A stretch of DNA of 64,000 nt from Halorientalis sp. IM1011. Lineage in GTDB: Archaea; Halobacteriota; Halobacteria; Halobacteriales; Haloarculaceae. Position numbers and translations under genes: made by a program. This document shows positions 32,866-41,632 of the stretch, one piece after another (positions within the stretch are counted from its first letter, which is position 1; each line of letters begins with the position of its first letter). The notes below the pieces were generated by a model. It was not told where the DNA came from. It saw nothing but the letters and a program-made list of their open reading frames with translations, and made no database searches. The DNA lies in assembly GCF_001989615.1 (NCBI RefSeq), contig NZ_CP019067.1, forward strand, positions 1,488,001-1,552,000, written 5' to 3'.

Positions 32866-33331
32866 CGACCCCAACCCCGCCCGGTTCGTCGCCGATGCGG
32901 ACGTGCTGGCCGCGGACCTGCTGGTGGGCGGCCCCGCCCGCGAGGCCATCGACCTCGCCCGTGCGCACGACTGGATCGATCTGGTCGCCAGCGACCCGCT
33001 TCTCGACGACGCCGGGGCCGTGATCGCCGACTGCGCAGACGACGCTCTCGCCACGGACTGGCGCGAGAAGATCGAGGCCCTGCGCGAACCCGTCTCCCAC
33101 CCCGCCGGCGATCATCCGGCGCTCGCCTCCGCCTACAACGGCGACGCTCCACACCTGCTGACGTTCGACGAGGGCCTCCAGTCGGCACGGGCTGGAGCAG
33201 CGTTGAACGCCCACGTCGACGTGAGCGTCCGCGAACCGCGGGCGTTCGTCGCGCTGTTCGACCCCGAGTCGATGTACGAGGTCGTCGTCGGTGGCGAGTA
33301 CCCGGGCCCGGACCGGGACCCACGGGCGTAG
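32858..33331 (+). CDS. PIN-like domain protein
   Basis: A 157-residue protein. The start RFVADADVLAADLL has acidic residues as in PIN nucleases (D12, D14), followed by DLVASDPLLDD and LLTFDEGLQ, which resemble the DxxF/D strand motifs; the overall fold suggests a PIN-like ribonuclease or derivative. The acidic set is not the full classical DxD/E/D quartet, so it may be inactive. It is translationally coupled to the 34-residue protein, so toxin/antitoxin or RNA-processing roles are both possible. Confidence 0.6.
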   Translation: MSDDPNPARFVADADVLAADLLVGGPAREAIDLARAHDWIDLVASDPLLDDAGAVIADCADDALATDWREKIEALREPVSHPAGDHPALASAYNGDAPHLLTFDEGLQSARAGAALNAHVDVSVREPRAFVALFDPESMYEVVVGGEYPGPDRDPRA

Positions 33332-33354
33332 GGGACCCGGGCCGGTTCGCGTCG

Positions 33355-33996
33355 CTATCGCCCCTGATACCACTCGGAAAATTTCGCCAGCGCCCGCCCG
33401 CGGTGGGAGACCGCGTTCTTCTCCTCCGGCGTCATCTCCGCGAAGGTCGTCCCGTCGTGCTCGAAGATCGGATCGTAGCCGAATCCGCCGTCGCCCCGCG
33501 GCGCGACGATCTCGCCCGGGACGTACCCCTCGAAGATTTTCACCGGCAGGTCACCCTCGGCGATCTGGTCGTCGGTCGTCGCCGTCGCGCGCTCGTCGTC
33601 GGCCTGGTCCTGGCCGCGCCGTTCCCGCGAAACCGGCTCCGGCGACGCGTCGAAGGGCTCGCCGTCGCAGTAGGCCAGCACCGTCCGGAACGACGCCGAC
33701 CGGTCGTCCTCCTCGCGGGTCAGCCGCCAGACGCGCTCGACGCCGACCGTGTCCTCGACGTAGGAGGAGTAGGGACCCGGAAACCCGTCGAAGGCGTCGA
33801 CGAACAGGCCGGCGTCGTCGACCAGCACGGGTTCGCCCGCGTGGCGGTAGGCCTCGCGTGCGCCGTGTGCCGCCACGGTCGCCAGATCGTCGGCCTGAAT
33901 CTCCGTGTAGTCGAAATCGAGTTGTTCGACCGTCTCCCCGAGATACTCGCGGGCTTCCCGCACCTTCCCCTGATTGGTCGTCACGAACCGGAGCAT
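33355..33996 (-). CDS. rdgB: XTP/dITP pyrophosphatase (RdgB/HAM1) with insertion
   Basis: House-cleaning enzyme hydrolysing non-canonical purine nucleotides. The 213-residue protein has TTNQGKVREA (substrate loop), VDDAGLFVDA with catalytic Asp and GGFGYDPIF, ending SHRGRAL. Between VLAYCDGEPFDASPEP and the IFEGYVPGEI motif sits an acidic, charged insertion of about 25-30 residues not found in bacterial RdgB. ATG at 33996 chosen at MLRFVTTNQ. It is probably cotranscribed with the DUF5808 gene upstream. Confidence 0.92.
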   Translation of the reverse strand: MLRFVTTNQGKVREAREYLGETVEQLDFDYTEIQADDLATVAAHGAREAYRHAGEPVLVDDAGLFVDAFDGFPGPYSSYVEDTVGVERVWRLTREEDDRSASFRTVLAYCDGEPFDASPEPVSRERRGQDQADDERATATTDDQIAEGDLPVKIFEGYVPGEIVAPRGDGGFGYDPIFEHDGTTFAEMTPEEKNAVSHRGRALAKFSEWYQGR

Positions 33997-34037
33997 GCCC
34001 GCCGATCCGGGCCGCCGGAAAAAAGGCGCGTCGGTCC

Positions 34038-34313
34038 TCAGTCGACGATGACTTCGACCGGTTCGTCCTCGTCGCCGGCGTCGCTTTCCTCGTCGCTCGA
34101 CGACTGGCTCTGGTAGAAGAGGACACCGGCGACGGCCAGCACGACCCACGATCGCCAGTTGGCGAGGTTCAGCGTGTAGCCGATGCCGAAGGGCTTCTCG
34201 ACGAGCATCCCCTCGTCGGGTCGCCAGTACGACGAGAGCAGGCGCTTGATGCTCGGCCGTTCGAAGTTGTACGGTACCCCGAAGATCTCACCGGACTCCG
34301 GCTTGTCAGCCAT
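34038..34313 (-). CDS. DUF5808 membrane protein
   Basis: A 91-residue protein with the DUF5808 pattern (IFGVPYNFERPSIKRLLSSYW then FGIGYTLNLANWRSW), one hydrophobic helix at about residues 53-68, and an acidic tail. Function unknown. It lies 41 bp upstream of rdgB, same strand. Confidence 0.8.
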   Translation of the reverse strand: MADKPESGEIFGVPYNFERPSIKRLLSSYWRPDEGMLVEKPFGIGYTLNLANWRSWVVLAVAGVLFYQSQSSSDEESDAGDEDEPVEVIVD

Positions 34314-34405
34314 ACACCGTGTTTCGTCTGGACGCGTTAAGACGTTTGTCCTGACGGATCGGTCCGGGACGTGGCTTTATCTCCCTTCGAGGTAGTCGTT
34401 GGCAT

Positions 34406-34852
34406 ATGTCACAACCGTCACGGCTCGCCACACTACGCGAGGCCGTCTGGGAACGCCACGCCAACCCGGCGAGTGGCTGGTCGCGCGTGCTCAGTCTCCC
34501 CCTGCTCATGCTGGCGATCTACCGCCGGGACGAGCGCCTGCTGGTCGGCACAGTCCTGTTCGTCGCCGTCAACCCCGTCCTGTTCCCGCCCCCCGAGGAC
34601 GACGACGCGTGGATGTCCCGCGTCGTCTACGGCGAGCGCCTGTGGCTCGAACACGGGAACCGCCGGCACCCGATCCAGTTGCTGAACGTTGCCAACGCAG
34701 CCTGTACGATCTACGCCGTCCGCGCTGCCGTCCACCGCCAGCCCCTCAGGACCGCCCTCGCGACCGGCGGCGCGATGGCGCTGAAATTCCTGTTCGTCGC
34801 CTTCGTGGCCGACTACTACGACCGCCACGCCGCCGACGTGACCCCCGAGTAA
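34406..34852 (+). CDS. DUF6653-like membrane protein
   Basis: A 148-residue hypothetical with hydrophobic segments near residues 32-60 and 105-140, and a WSRVLSLPLL...YRRDERLLVGTVLFVAVNPVLFPPP pattern that resembles the DUF6653 family. Stop abuts the Kae1-Bud32 stop with no gap (convergent). Confidence 0.65.
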   Translation: MSQPSRLATLREAVWERHANPASGWSRVLSLPLLMLAIYRRDERLLVGTVLFVAVNPVLFPPPEDDDAWMSRVVYGERLWLEHGNRRHPIQLLNVANAACTIYAVRAAVHRQPLRTALATGGAMALKFLFVAFVADYYDRHAADVTPE

Positions 34853-36487
34853 CTACTGATACCGTCCGCGCCCCTCGATCTCCCGCAGGTGGTCGAGGAC
34901 GCGCTCGTCGCCCACCGCTCGATAGGCCGCCTCGGCGGCCGCGAGCAGGTCCTCGGCGTCGTCGGTCGTCCCCGCCAGCGACTGCGCCAGCACGTGCAGA
35001 TCCATCGCGTAGTCCTCGCGGTCGTCGGTGTAATAGCCCAGTCCGAAGTCGATGAGGTAGGTCCGATCACCGTCGCCTTCGAAGGAAACACGGACGTTCC
35101 GCGTCGTCGGATCGCCGTGGACGAACCCGGCATCGTGGATCGTCGCCAGGTGTCGGCCCACGTCCCGGACGTTCGGTTCGGTCAGGTACTCGCGCAGGTC
35201 CGCGTCGCCGACGCGCTCGAAGACGATCCGGGTCTCCCACGGGTCCACGTCCAGCACGACCGGCGTCGGGACGCCGTGGCGGCGCGCATCGGCAGTCAGT
35301 CGGGCCTCCTCCCGGGTGCGCTCGACCCGCAACCGCTCGTCCAGTTCCGGATGGCGATAGCTTCGGGGCTTCCGGTGTTTGACCACCCGATCGCCGTCGA
35401 TCTCGACGGTCGCCTCCGCGCCCTGCAGTTCGTCAGCGTCGTCGGTCCGGTAGTGTGGCGACTCGTCTTCCCGCCATGACACCGCGACCTGATCCGGCCG
35501 GAAGTCCGCGTCGATGCCCGACTCGGCGACCTCGATGGTGTCGCCCGCGGCGTACATCTTCGCGCCCAGCACCGCGATCATGCCGGCGTTGTCCCGCAGG
35601 AAGCGCGGCTCGGGGGCGAAGAAGTCCGCGCCGCGTTGCTCGCACATCTCGCCCAGCATCTCCCGCAGGCGAGCGTTCTGTCCGACCCCGCCACCGAGGA
35701 CGAGTTCGTCGCTGCCGGTCAGCGAGAGGGCGCGCTCGCTGACTTCCGTCAGCATGGCGAAGACGCTCTCCTGCAGGCCGTGACAGACGTTCTCGACGGG
35801 GACCCCATCGTCCACAGCCTGCTTGGCGGCGCTCATCACGCCCGAGAAGGAGAAGTCCATCCCCTTGACGACGTAGGGGAGTTCGTGATACTGGCCCTCT
35901 TTCGCGGCTTCTTCGACCTTCGGGCCGCCGGGGTGGGACCAGTCGAGGTGGCGGGTGAACTTGTCGATGGCGTTGCCGACGCCGGTGTCCATCGTCTCGC
36001 CCAGCACGCGGTAGCGGCCGTTCCGGTAGGCCAGGACATGCGCGTTCGCGCCGCTGGCGTTCAGACAGACCGGCGAGTCGAACCCGGAGCGATGGCGACC
36101 GATCTCCAGGTGCGCGACCATGTGGTTGACGCCCACGAGGGGCACGTCCAGTCGCTGGGCGACCGCGCGGGCCGCCGTCGCGACGATTCGCAGGCAGGGA
36201 CCCAGTCCCGGCCCGCGGGAGAAAGCCACGCAGTCGACGGGTGGGTCGTCGGCGTCGCTGTCGGGAGCCTCGGCCGCCAGGTCGCGGGCGTGGTCGAGTG
36301 CACGCTCGACGACCTCGGGAATATTGTCGCCCATGTGCTCGGCGGCCTCGCGCGGGTGGATACCGCCGCTGTCGGGCTGGTAGGCGTCGGTCTCGATCTC
36401 CACGGCATCGGTCGCACTGTCGTAGACGGCCGCGCTGGCGGCCCAGGCGGTCCCCTCGATGCCCAGCACGCGCGTGTCCGGCGTCAC
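34853..36487 (-). CDS. kae1-bud32: Kae1-Bud32 fusion: tRNA t6A transferase and kinase/ATPase
   Basis: A 544-residue fusion of the two central KEOPS subunits. Kae1 (about 1-330) transfers threonylcarbamoyl to A37 of ANN-decoding tRNAs: metal site H122 and H126 (NHMVAHLEIGRH), ASGANAHV, and VLGGGVGQNARL. Bud32 (about 345-544) is a small P-loop-like kinase: HGDPTTRNVRV, DFGLGYYTDDREDYAMDLHVL. The fusion is known for some archaea and keeps both partners at fixed ratio. It follows the rpl/rpo cluster on the minus strand, but a plus-strand gene now separates it from rps27ae. Confidence 0.97.
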   Translation of the reverse strand: MTPDTRVLGIEGTAWAASAAVYDSATDAVEIETDAYQPDSGGIHPREAAEHMGDNIPEVVERALDHARDLAAEAPDSDADDPPVDCVAFSRGPGLGPCLRIVATAARAVAQRLDVPLVGVNHMVAHLEIGRHRSGFDSPVCLNASGANAHVLAYRNGRYRVLGETMDTGVGNAIDKFTRHLDWSHPGGPKVEEAAKEGQYHELPYVVKGMDFSFSGVMSAAKQAVDDGVPVENVCHGLQESVFAMLTEVSERALSLTGSDELVLGGGVGQNARLREMLGEMCEQRGADFFAPEPRFLRDNAGMIAVLGAKMYAAGDTIEVAESGIDADFRPDQVAVSWREDESPHYRTDDADELQGAEATVEIDGDRVVKHRKPRSYRHPELDERLRVERTREEARLTADARRHGVPTPVVLDVDPWETRIVFERVGDADLREYLTEPNVRDVGRHLATIHDAGFVHGDPTTRNVRVSFEGDGDRTYLIDFGLGYYTDDREDYAMDLHVLAQSLAGTTDDAEDLLAAAEAAYRAVGDERVLDHLREIEGRGRYQ

Positions 36488-36601
36488 TCTTATCGACTGG
36501 GTGGTTACGGGCGGGCAAATGGGTTGCCATCCGCTGCCTCCAGCGATCCATCGCCGCCCGAAGGTTCAAATACCAGAACGGGAGCACTCCGTCACGAGAC
36601 A

Positions 36602-38005
36602 ATGCGACGAGCGATCGGACGGCGACAGGTACTCGCGACACTCGGCGGCACCGCCGTCGGTGGAACGGTGCTCGCGACGGCCGGCTCGGTGCCTGCGGCC
36701 GCACAGGACGGCACAGACGACGAGGGGCTGGATAAACCGCTGGCCTGGGCCAACGGCTACGGCGGTTCACGGTACACCGTGATATCGTCGGTCGTTCCGG
36801 CCCAGGGTGGGGGATATCTCGTCGGCGGCCGGCAGGTGTCCGATAGCGACGAGACGAGCGCGTGGCTCGGACGGGCCGACGCCGACGGGCAACTCCAGTG
36901 GGACCGCCGATACGAGGGCGGCGTCCGCGGGAGCGTCGAGACGGTCGTCACCAACGGTGACGGAACCTACCTCGTGGCGGGCGGGCGAGCCGAGGGCGAG
37001 ACCACCGGCGGCTGGGTGGCGACGGTATCGAGCAGTGGCGACATCCAGTGGGAACGCCGCTACGACGACGCGGCGAAAATCCTCTCGGCCGCCCGGACCG
37101 GGGACGGTTATCTCCTCCTCGGGAGGCGATCGCCCGGTATCTGGACGGCCGCCGTCGACGGGGATGGGTCGGTCGACAGCGACCGGACCAGCAACGACAG
37201 CCTCGCGTTCACGATTCGGCCGGCTGGCGACGGAACGTTCCTGCTCTGTGGCGTGCAGTACACCGCCGAGGGCGCCCCCACCCCCTGGGTCGCGTCACTG
37301 GCCGGGACCAACCGGATGCGCTGGGACCAGACCTACGAGACGAACGCCGTCCCGAACCAGGTGGTTCCCGCCGACGACGGCGCGTACCTCGTCGGCTACT
37401 CGACCGACGGTGAGACCGAGGCCACCGACGGCTGGATGGCCAAGATCGGGTCACCCGGGGAGCTGGGCTGGGAACGCCGCTACGACCGGAACCAGCGAGA
37501 CATCCTGTTCTCGCTCGCAGCGACCGAGGACGGGGCGTTGCTCGGTGGGTGGTCCGGTACCGGTTCGACCGGTGATGCGTGGCTCGTGTCCGTCGACGCG
37601 GCCGGCGAGAAGCGTTGGGATCAGATCTACGACACCGACGGCTGGAGCCGGTTCAACGATCTGCTGGGAACCGACGATGGAGTCATCGTCGCTGGCAGTA
37701 GCGGTGGAGCCGCGCTGCTTGGCCTGTACGACCCGTCGGCCGAATCGGGGCCCCAATCGACGCCGGTGACGGCCACTCCGACCGAGACGTCCACGTCGAC
37801 TGCCGACGGCACGGAGCGGACGGCCCGGACGATGGGTGCCAGTGGCGAGACGGCCCAGGAGGACCGGACGACGACGGCGGAGCAGGCCGAGGAACCCGGA
37901 ACCACCACGACCGGTTCGGGACCGGGACTGGGCGTCGCGAGCGCACTCGCGGGTGTCGGTAGTGCCGCCGCTCTGTTCCGGCGGAATCGGCAGGACGAAA
38001 ACTGA
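36602..38005 (+). CDS. Tat-exported repeat protein with archaeosortase-type tail
   Basis: A 467-residue surface protein. The N-terminus has a Tat signal (RRQVLATLGGTAVGG) and the mature part has five to six imperfect repeats of about 50 residues with motifs of the form LQWDRRYEGG, IQWERRYDDA, MRWDQTYETN, LGWERRYDRN and KRWDQIYDTD, suggesting a beta-propeller. A Thr-rich linker leads to GPGLGVASALAGVG, a hydrophobic stretch and RRNR, which resembles PGF-CTERM sorting signals processed by archaeosortase. It lies between rps27ae and kae1-bud32 on the opposite strand. Confidence 0.85.
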   Translation: MRRAIGRRQVLATLGGTAVGGTVLATAGSVPAAAQDGTDDEGLDKPLAWANGYGGSRYTVISSVVPAQGGGYLVGGRQVSDSDETSAWLGRADADGQLQWDRRYEGGVRGSVETVVTNGDGTYLVAGGRAEGETTGGWVATVSSSGDIQWERRYDDAAKILSAARTGDGYLLLGRRSPGIWTAAVDGDGSVDSDRTSNDSLAFTIRPAGDGTFLLCGVQYTAEGAPTPWVASLAGTNRMRWDQTYETNAVPNQVVPADDGAYLVGYSTDGETEATDGWMAKIGSPGELGWERRYDRNQRDILFSLAATEDGALLGGWSGTGSTGDAWLVSVDAAGEKRWDQIYDTDGWSRFNDLLGTDDGVIVAGSSGGAALLGLYDPSAESGPQSTPVTATPTETSTSTADGTERTARTMGASGETAQEDRTTTAEQAEEPGTTTTGSGPGLGVASALAGVGSAAALFRRNRQDEN

Positions 38006-38013
38006 ACGGAGCC

Positions 38014-38148
38014 CTACTGCCACTCGGTGTAGCTACAGCGGCCGCAGTGGAGACGGTCGCCGTGGTCCGCGAGGAAGGCGTCGCCACAGCGCGGGCACGT
38101 TTCCTTGTCGGTCGTGCCGTCGTCGTTGTAGAGTTCGTGGCGGGGCAT
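38014..38148 (-). CDS. rps27ae: 30S ribosomal protein S27ae
   Basis: A 44-residue zinc-ribbon ribosomal protein starting MPRHELYND, with CPRCG (18-22) and CGRCS (35-39) as zinc ligands. Standard length for archaeal S27ae without the ubiquitin part. Its ATG follows the S24e stop with no gap (TAG ATG). The downstream plus-strand gene ends 8 bp away. Confidence 0.95.
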   Translation of the reverse strand: MPRHELYNDDGTTDKETCPRCGDAFLADHGDRLHCGRCSYTEWQ

Positions 38149-38463
38149 CTATGCCTCCTCGGCCTCCTCTTCGGCCTCCTCGTCGGCCGTGATCTTGTTG
38201 CGTTCGAGCATGTGGTCCTGCTCGACGTCGGCGGCGAACTCGGGGCTGTCGTACACCTTGGCGTAGCCCACGGTCGTGCGCATGCCGTATTTCGTGTCGA
38301 GTTCGTGGACGACGACCTCCTCGGCGTCCTTGTTGAGTTTGGCGGCGAGGCTGTCACGAACCGAGAGCCGCGAGGGGGTCGCGTCCTCGTGGACCATCTC
38401 GAACCGGACGTCGGTCCGGTGTAACATCGGATTCTCCGTCTCCTCGATGATGTCGATATCCAT
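38149..38463 (-). CDS. rps24e: 30S ribosomal protein S24e
   Basis: A 104-residue ribosomal protein with the S24e core (NPMLHRTDVRFEMVHEDATPSR, VHELDTKYGMRTTVGYAKVYDS). The acidic Glu/Ala-rich tail is haloarchaeal. Member of the eif2g-rpoE-spt4-S24e-S27ae cluster and directly followed by S27ae. Confidence 0.96.
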   Translation of the reverse strand: MDIDIIEETENPMLHRTDVRFEMVHEDATPSRLSVRDSLAAKLNKDAEEVVVHELDTKYGMRTTVGYAKVYDSPEFAADVEQDHMLERNKITADEEAEEEAEEA

Positions 38464-38535
38464 GGTTCTTGGTGGTACTCCCCGCGAAACGAGTAAAAGG
38501 ATTTCGAAGCCCGTACCGCCGTCGCCCCGCCCCGG

Positions 38536-39111
38536 TCAGCCCGCGAGCAGGTCCCGGAGCCGCTCGGTATCCCCGTCCATCCGGTCGAACAGGTCCGAAA
38601 CCGTCGATTTGATCGCGTCGTCACACTCGACGAGGACCATCCCCTCGTCGGGCTGGCCGTAGACGACGCTCGCGCCCGTCGGCACGGCGGCGATGGCCGG
38701 CAACGTCGCCAGGTCCTCCTCGCCGTCGACGACGATTACGGTCGACTCGCCGTCGGCCGCAGCGTCGACGGCCGACACGGTCGCCGACAGCAGGGCCGCG
38801 CTCAGCCCCGCCGCGGCGTTGACGACCTCGACTTCACGGTCGAAGACGCCCGCGTCGATCGCTTCCCGGACGTGGTCCTCGATTTCCGAGCGCTTGGTCT
38901 GGCCGTCGATCAGCGCCACGTCCGGCCGGCGGTCGGCCTCGATGAGGTGGTAGGTGACGATGTCTCCGACCGCGACGATCGGGGGGTCGGCCGCCGACAG
39001 CAGGGCGTCGGCCTCGGTGTAGACCTCGCCCATCGGCTCTTTGAGTTCGCCCCGCAGTGCCTCCTGCAGGCTGACGACGACCTCGGTGTCGGTGTCTGTG
39101 TCGTCGGTCAC
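38536..39111 (-). CDS. GTP-dependent dephospho-CoA kinase
   Basis: The archaeal enzyme of the last CoA step, unrelated to bacterial CoaE. The 191-residue protein has PIVAVGDIVTYHLIEADRRPD and LIDGQTKRS near the N-terminus, VDGEEDLATLP in the middle and YGQPDEGMVLVE near the end, all family-typical. GTG start at 39111, one base after the Spt4 stop. Linked to transcription genes by operon position only. Confidence 0.9.
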   Translation of the reverse strand: MTDDTDTDTEVVVSLQEALRGELKEPMGEVYTEADALLSAADPPIVAVGDIVTYHLIEADRRPDVALIDGQTKRSEIEDHVREAIDAGVFDREVEVVNAAAGLSAALLSATVSAVDAAADGESTVIVVDGEEDLATLPAIAAVPTGASVVYGQPDEGMVLVECDDAIKSTVSDLFDRMDGDTERLRDLLAG

Positions 39112-39112
39112 G

Positions 39113-39310
39113 TCAACGTACCTTCAGCGCGTACTTGCCGGGCTCGTCGACCTGCATCTCCTCGGCCACCTCGCTCTCCTCGGGGTGGGCGATGATCACG
39201 TAGCCGGCCCAGTCCTCGGTCAGCGAGCTGGAGCCACAGGAGACACAGGCCTCCTCCTCGCCGGACTGCTGGACGCGGTGACACTCACGGCAGACGAGTC
39301 TGTCAGCCAT
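39113..39310 (-). CDS. spt4: Transcription elongation factor Spt4 (RpoE'')
   Basis: A 65-residue zinc protein: CRECH (8-12) and CVSCGS (22-27) ligands, then WAGYVIIAHPEESEVAEEM. It pairs with Spt5 (NusG homologue) on RNA polymerase. Sits between rpoE' and the dephospho-CoA kinase gene in the usual archaeal order. Confidence 0.95.
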   Translation of the reverse strand: MADRLVCRECHRVQQSGEEEACVSCGSSSLTEDWAGYVIIAHPEESEVAEEMQVDEPGKYALKVR

Positions 39311-39312
39311 GA

Positions 39313-39888
39313 CTACTCACCCGTGGCCGCCTCGCTTTTGCGTTCCTGACGCTCGGCTTCGAGCCAGCCGTGTTTCCCGAGGCCGACCTGCTTCGCGGTG
39401 AGGCCGATCTTCGAGTCACGCGGGTTGCGCTCGTCGATGCTCTTGGTGACGATCCGGGCCCGCACCGCGTCCCCGACCGTCAGCGTGTCGTTGGAGTCCC
39501 GGGAGGCCAGTTGCTGGTTCTCCTCGTCGTATGCCAGATACTCGTCGGAGATCTGGGAGACGTGGAGCAGGCCGTCGACCGGCCCGATACCGACGAACGC
39601 GCCGAAGTTGACGACCTCGACGATCTCCCCGTCGACGACCTCCTGCATCTGCGGGTCGAAGGTCAAGGCGTCGAACTCCGCCTCGTAGTAGACGCCCGGC
39701 TCGTTCGGGATGACCGCTCCCTCGCCGATGTCGTGGACCTCGACGACGGAGACGACGCTGCCCACGTCCTCGTCCATCCGGCCTTCGAGTTTGTCCTGCA
39801 GCAGTCGCTTGATCCGTCCCGGAGTCACGTCTGCGAGGTGTTCCGGGGGCACCTCTACCGTGTCGCGAAGTCGAACCCGTTTGTACAT
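39313..39888 (-). CDS. rpo7: DNA-directed RNA polymerase subunit E' (Rpo7)
   Basis: A 191-residue stalk subunit: N-terminal tip domain (RVRLRDTVEVPPEHL) and an S1/OB domain (GEIVEVVNFGAFVGIGPVDGLLHVSQISD). Forms the stalk with Rpo4, aiding promoter opening and RNA binding. The stop is 2 bp from the spt4 start. C-terminal tail is lengthened by about 10 charged residues. Confidence 0.96.
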   Translation of the reverse strand: MYKRVRLRDTVEVPPEHLADVTPGRIKRLLQDKLEGRMDEDVGSVVSVVEVHDIGEGAVIPNEPGVYYEAEFDALTFDPQMQEVVDGEIVEVVNFGAFVGIGPVDGLLHVSQISDEYLAYDEENQQLASRDSNDTLTVGDAVRARIVTKSIDERNPRDSKIGLTAKQVGLGKHGWLEAERQERKSEAATGE

Positions 39889-39889
39889 G

Positions 39890-40267
39890 TTATGGTTGAG
39901 TGATGGCGAGTTTGTTCTGGCCCCTTAAACCAATTACTGGAACGCCACGGTCCAGCACGCGGTCCCGCAGGGGCCGGTCGTTCGTGACGACACAGTCGCA
40001 CTCGCCCTCGGCGGCGAGTTCGACGATGGCGTCGTCTGCGTACGATTCCTCGTGGTCGAGGACGCGAGCGCGGTCGGCCAGATCCCGGCCGACGCTTGCG
40101 GCCGTCCCTTCCTCGCCGTTGCCTTCGGCCAGCGAGTCCAGTTCGGTGACCACGGCCGCCGGCACGGCGAGGTCGTGGTCGTCCACGACACGGTCGAGTT
40201 CCTCGAACAGCCGCACGTCGCATTCGACCGGCATCATCAGCGCGCTCGTGTCCAGACACACCGTCAT
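39890..40267 (-). CDS. PIN domain ribonuclease-like protein of the eIF2-gamma operon
   Basis: A 125-residue PIN-fold protein: D in [10 protein letters not shown], acidic E in VTELDSL, D in ADDAIVELA and D in [10 protein letters not shown], matching the four-acid PIN site. Archaea keep such a gene next to aIF2-gamma and rpo7; eukaryotic Fcf1/Utp24-type relatives process rRNA, so an rRNA role is likely but inferred. Start overlaps the aIF2-gamma stop (ATGA). Confidence 0.88.
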   Translation of the reverse strand: MTVCLDTSALMMPVECDVRLFEELDRVVDDHDLAVPAAVVTELDSLAEGNGEEGTAASVGRDLADRARVLDHEESYADDAIVELAAEGECDCVVTNDRPLRDRVLDRGVPVIGLRGQNKLAITQP

Positions 40268-41493
40268 TCCCGGAGCGTCCCGACGCCGATCAGCCGCCAC
40301 CGCGCGCCGACCCGGCGGTTGATGGCGATCTTCGAGCCCGGTTCGGCACACACCGGCCGTTTCAGCGCGACCTCACACTCGCCGCCGCGAGCGCTCGTGA
40401 CCGAACCGACCGTGGTCGCCGTCCCGACGGTGAGCATCAGCGGTTCGCCCGTGGAGATCTCCTCGACCTCGTCCGTCTCGCCGACGATCCGTTCCAGGAG
40501 ATCCACGTCCATCTCGAACTGCTCGAAGGTCGGCGGGAGCGTCCCCGGCGGGCCAGCGACCTGCCCCGCCAGCGCGTCGCCTTTCGTCAGCGACGGGTCC
40601 AGCCCGGTCCCGACGCCGAGCAGGCCACCGGGCGTGGCTTCCTCGACGTCCTCGCCGCCGGCCTGGAGCGATCTGATCGTGGTCTCGACGGGCCGCCACT
40701 CGGTCTGGCCGCCCTCCTCGACCTCGCGGCCGGGCCGGAGTTCGATGTCCTCGTCGGCGTGGAGTTGGCCCTCGACGAGACTGCCACCGAGGACGCCGCC
40801 CATCAGCGAGTCCCAGGTCGTGCCCGGACGATTGATGTCGAAACTGCGCGCGACGAGCATCTGAGCGTCCTGTTCGGGGTCACGGTCAGGCGTGGGGATC
40901 TCCTCCTCGATGGCCTGGATCAACACGTCCATGTTGACGCCCTGCTGGGCGGAGACGGGGACGATCGGTGCGCCCTCGGCCACCGTTCCCGAGACGAACT
41001 CCTGGATCTGTTCGTAGTTCTCGGCGGCCTGCTGGCGGTCGACGAGGTCGACCTTGTTCTGGGCGATGACGATGTTGTCGATGCCGATGATGTCCAGCGC
41101 CATCAGGTGTTCTTCGGTCTGGGCCTGCGGGACGGGCTCGGAAGCGCTCACGACGAGCACCGCGCCGTCCATGATCGACGCCCCCGAGAGCATCGTCGCC
41201 ATCAGCGTCTCGTGACCGGGGGCGTCGACGAAGGATACGGTCCGCAGGGGCTCGCTCGGCGAGCCGTCCGGACACTCCTCGTCGACGGTGTACTTCTCGG
41301 GTTCGTCTGCGTCGGGGCACTGCCGGAACGTCGCGTCGGCGTACCCGAGGCGGATGGAGATGCCGCGTTTCATCTCCTCTGAGTGCTGGTCGGTCCACTC
41401 CCCACTCAGCGCCTGGACCAGCGTCGTCTTCCCGTGATCGACGTGGCCGACGAGCCCGATGTTCACCTCCGGTTGTCGGTGTTCGTCTGTCAT
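40264..41493 (-). CDS. eif2g: Translation initiation factor aIF2 subunit gamma
   Basis: The GTPase that delivers Met-tRNAi. In the 409-residue protein G1 is [10 protein letters not shown]3 DAPGHE, G4 NKVD, and the switch region [11 protein letters not shown] is typical. The zinc loop retains only two cysteines in the visible [12 protein letters not shown] segment. EF-Tu-like domains 2 and 3 follow. ATG at 41493 begins [13 protein letters not shown]; longer readings enter the promoter. First gene of the cluster. Confidence 0.97.
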   Translation of the reverse strand: MTDEHRQPEVNIGLVGHVDHGKTTLVQALSGEWTDQHSEEMKRGISIRLGYADATFRQCPDADEPEKYTVDEECPDGSPSEPLRTVSFVDAPGHETLMATMLSGASIMDGAVLVVSASEPVPQAQTEEHLMALDIIGIDNIVIAQNKVDLVDRQQAAENYEQIQEFVSGTVAEGAPIVPVSAQQGVNMDVLIQAIEEEIPTPDRDPEQDAQMLVARSFDINRPGTTWDSLMGGVLGGSLVEGQLHADEDIELRPGREVEEGGQTEWRPVETTIRSLQAGGEDVEEATPGGLLGVGTGLDPSLTKGDALAGQVAGPPGTLPPTFEQFEMDVDLLERIVGETDEVEEISTGEPLMLTVGTATTVGSVTSARGGECEVALKRPVCAEPGSKIAINRRVGARWRLIGVGTLRE

Positions 41494-41632
41494 TTCGAGA
41501 GTAATCTTACCGTCCCTTCGCCGCCTGCACCTGATAAAGTTGCTGTTCTCGCCCGCCGACGGCGATATCGGCCCGATCTTCCGGCTCCAGACCAGCCCAG
41601 CGGTTTTCCCGTTCGCTACCTTTCTAGGGCCT

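Noticed and set aside
31704-33323. 539-codon minus-strand frame opposite the MOT1 permease
   Set aside because: Low-complexity Arg/Gly/Asp content with no domain; the permease on the plus strand is well supported.
36602-38005. PQQ-dependent dehydrogenase for the repeat protein
   Set aside because: The W-motif repeats recall PQQ propellers, but no PQQ or metal ligands were found and the protein has a surface-anchor tail.
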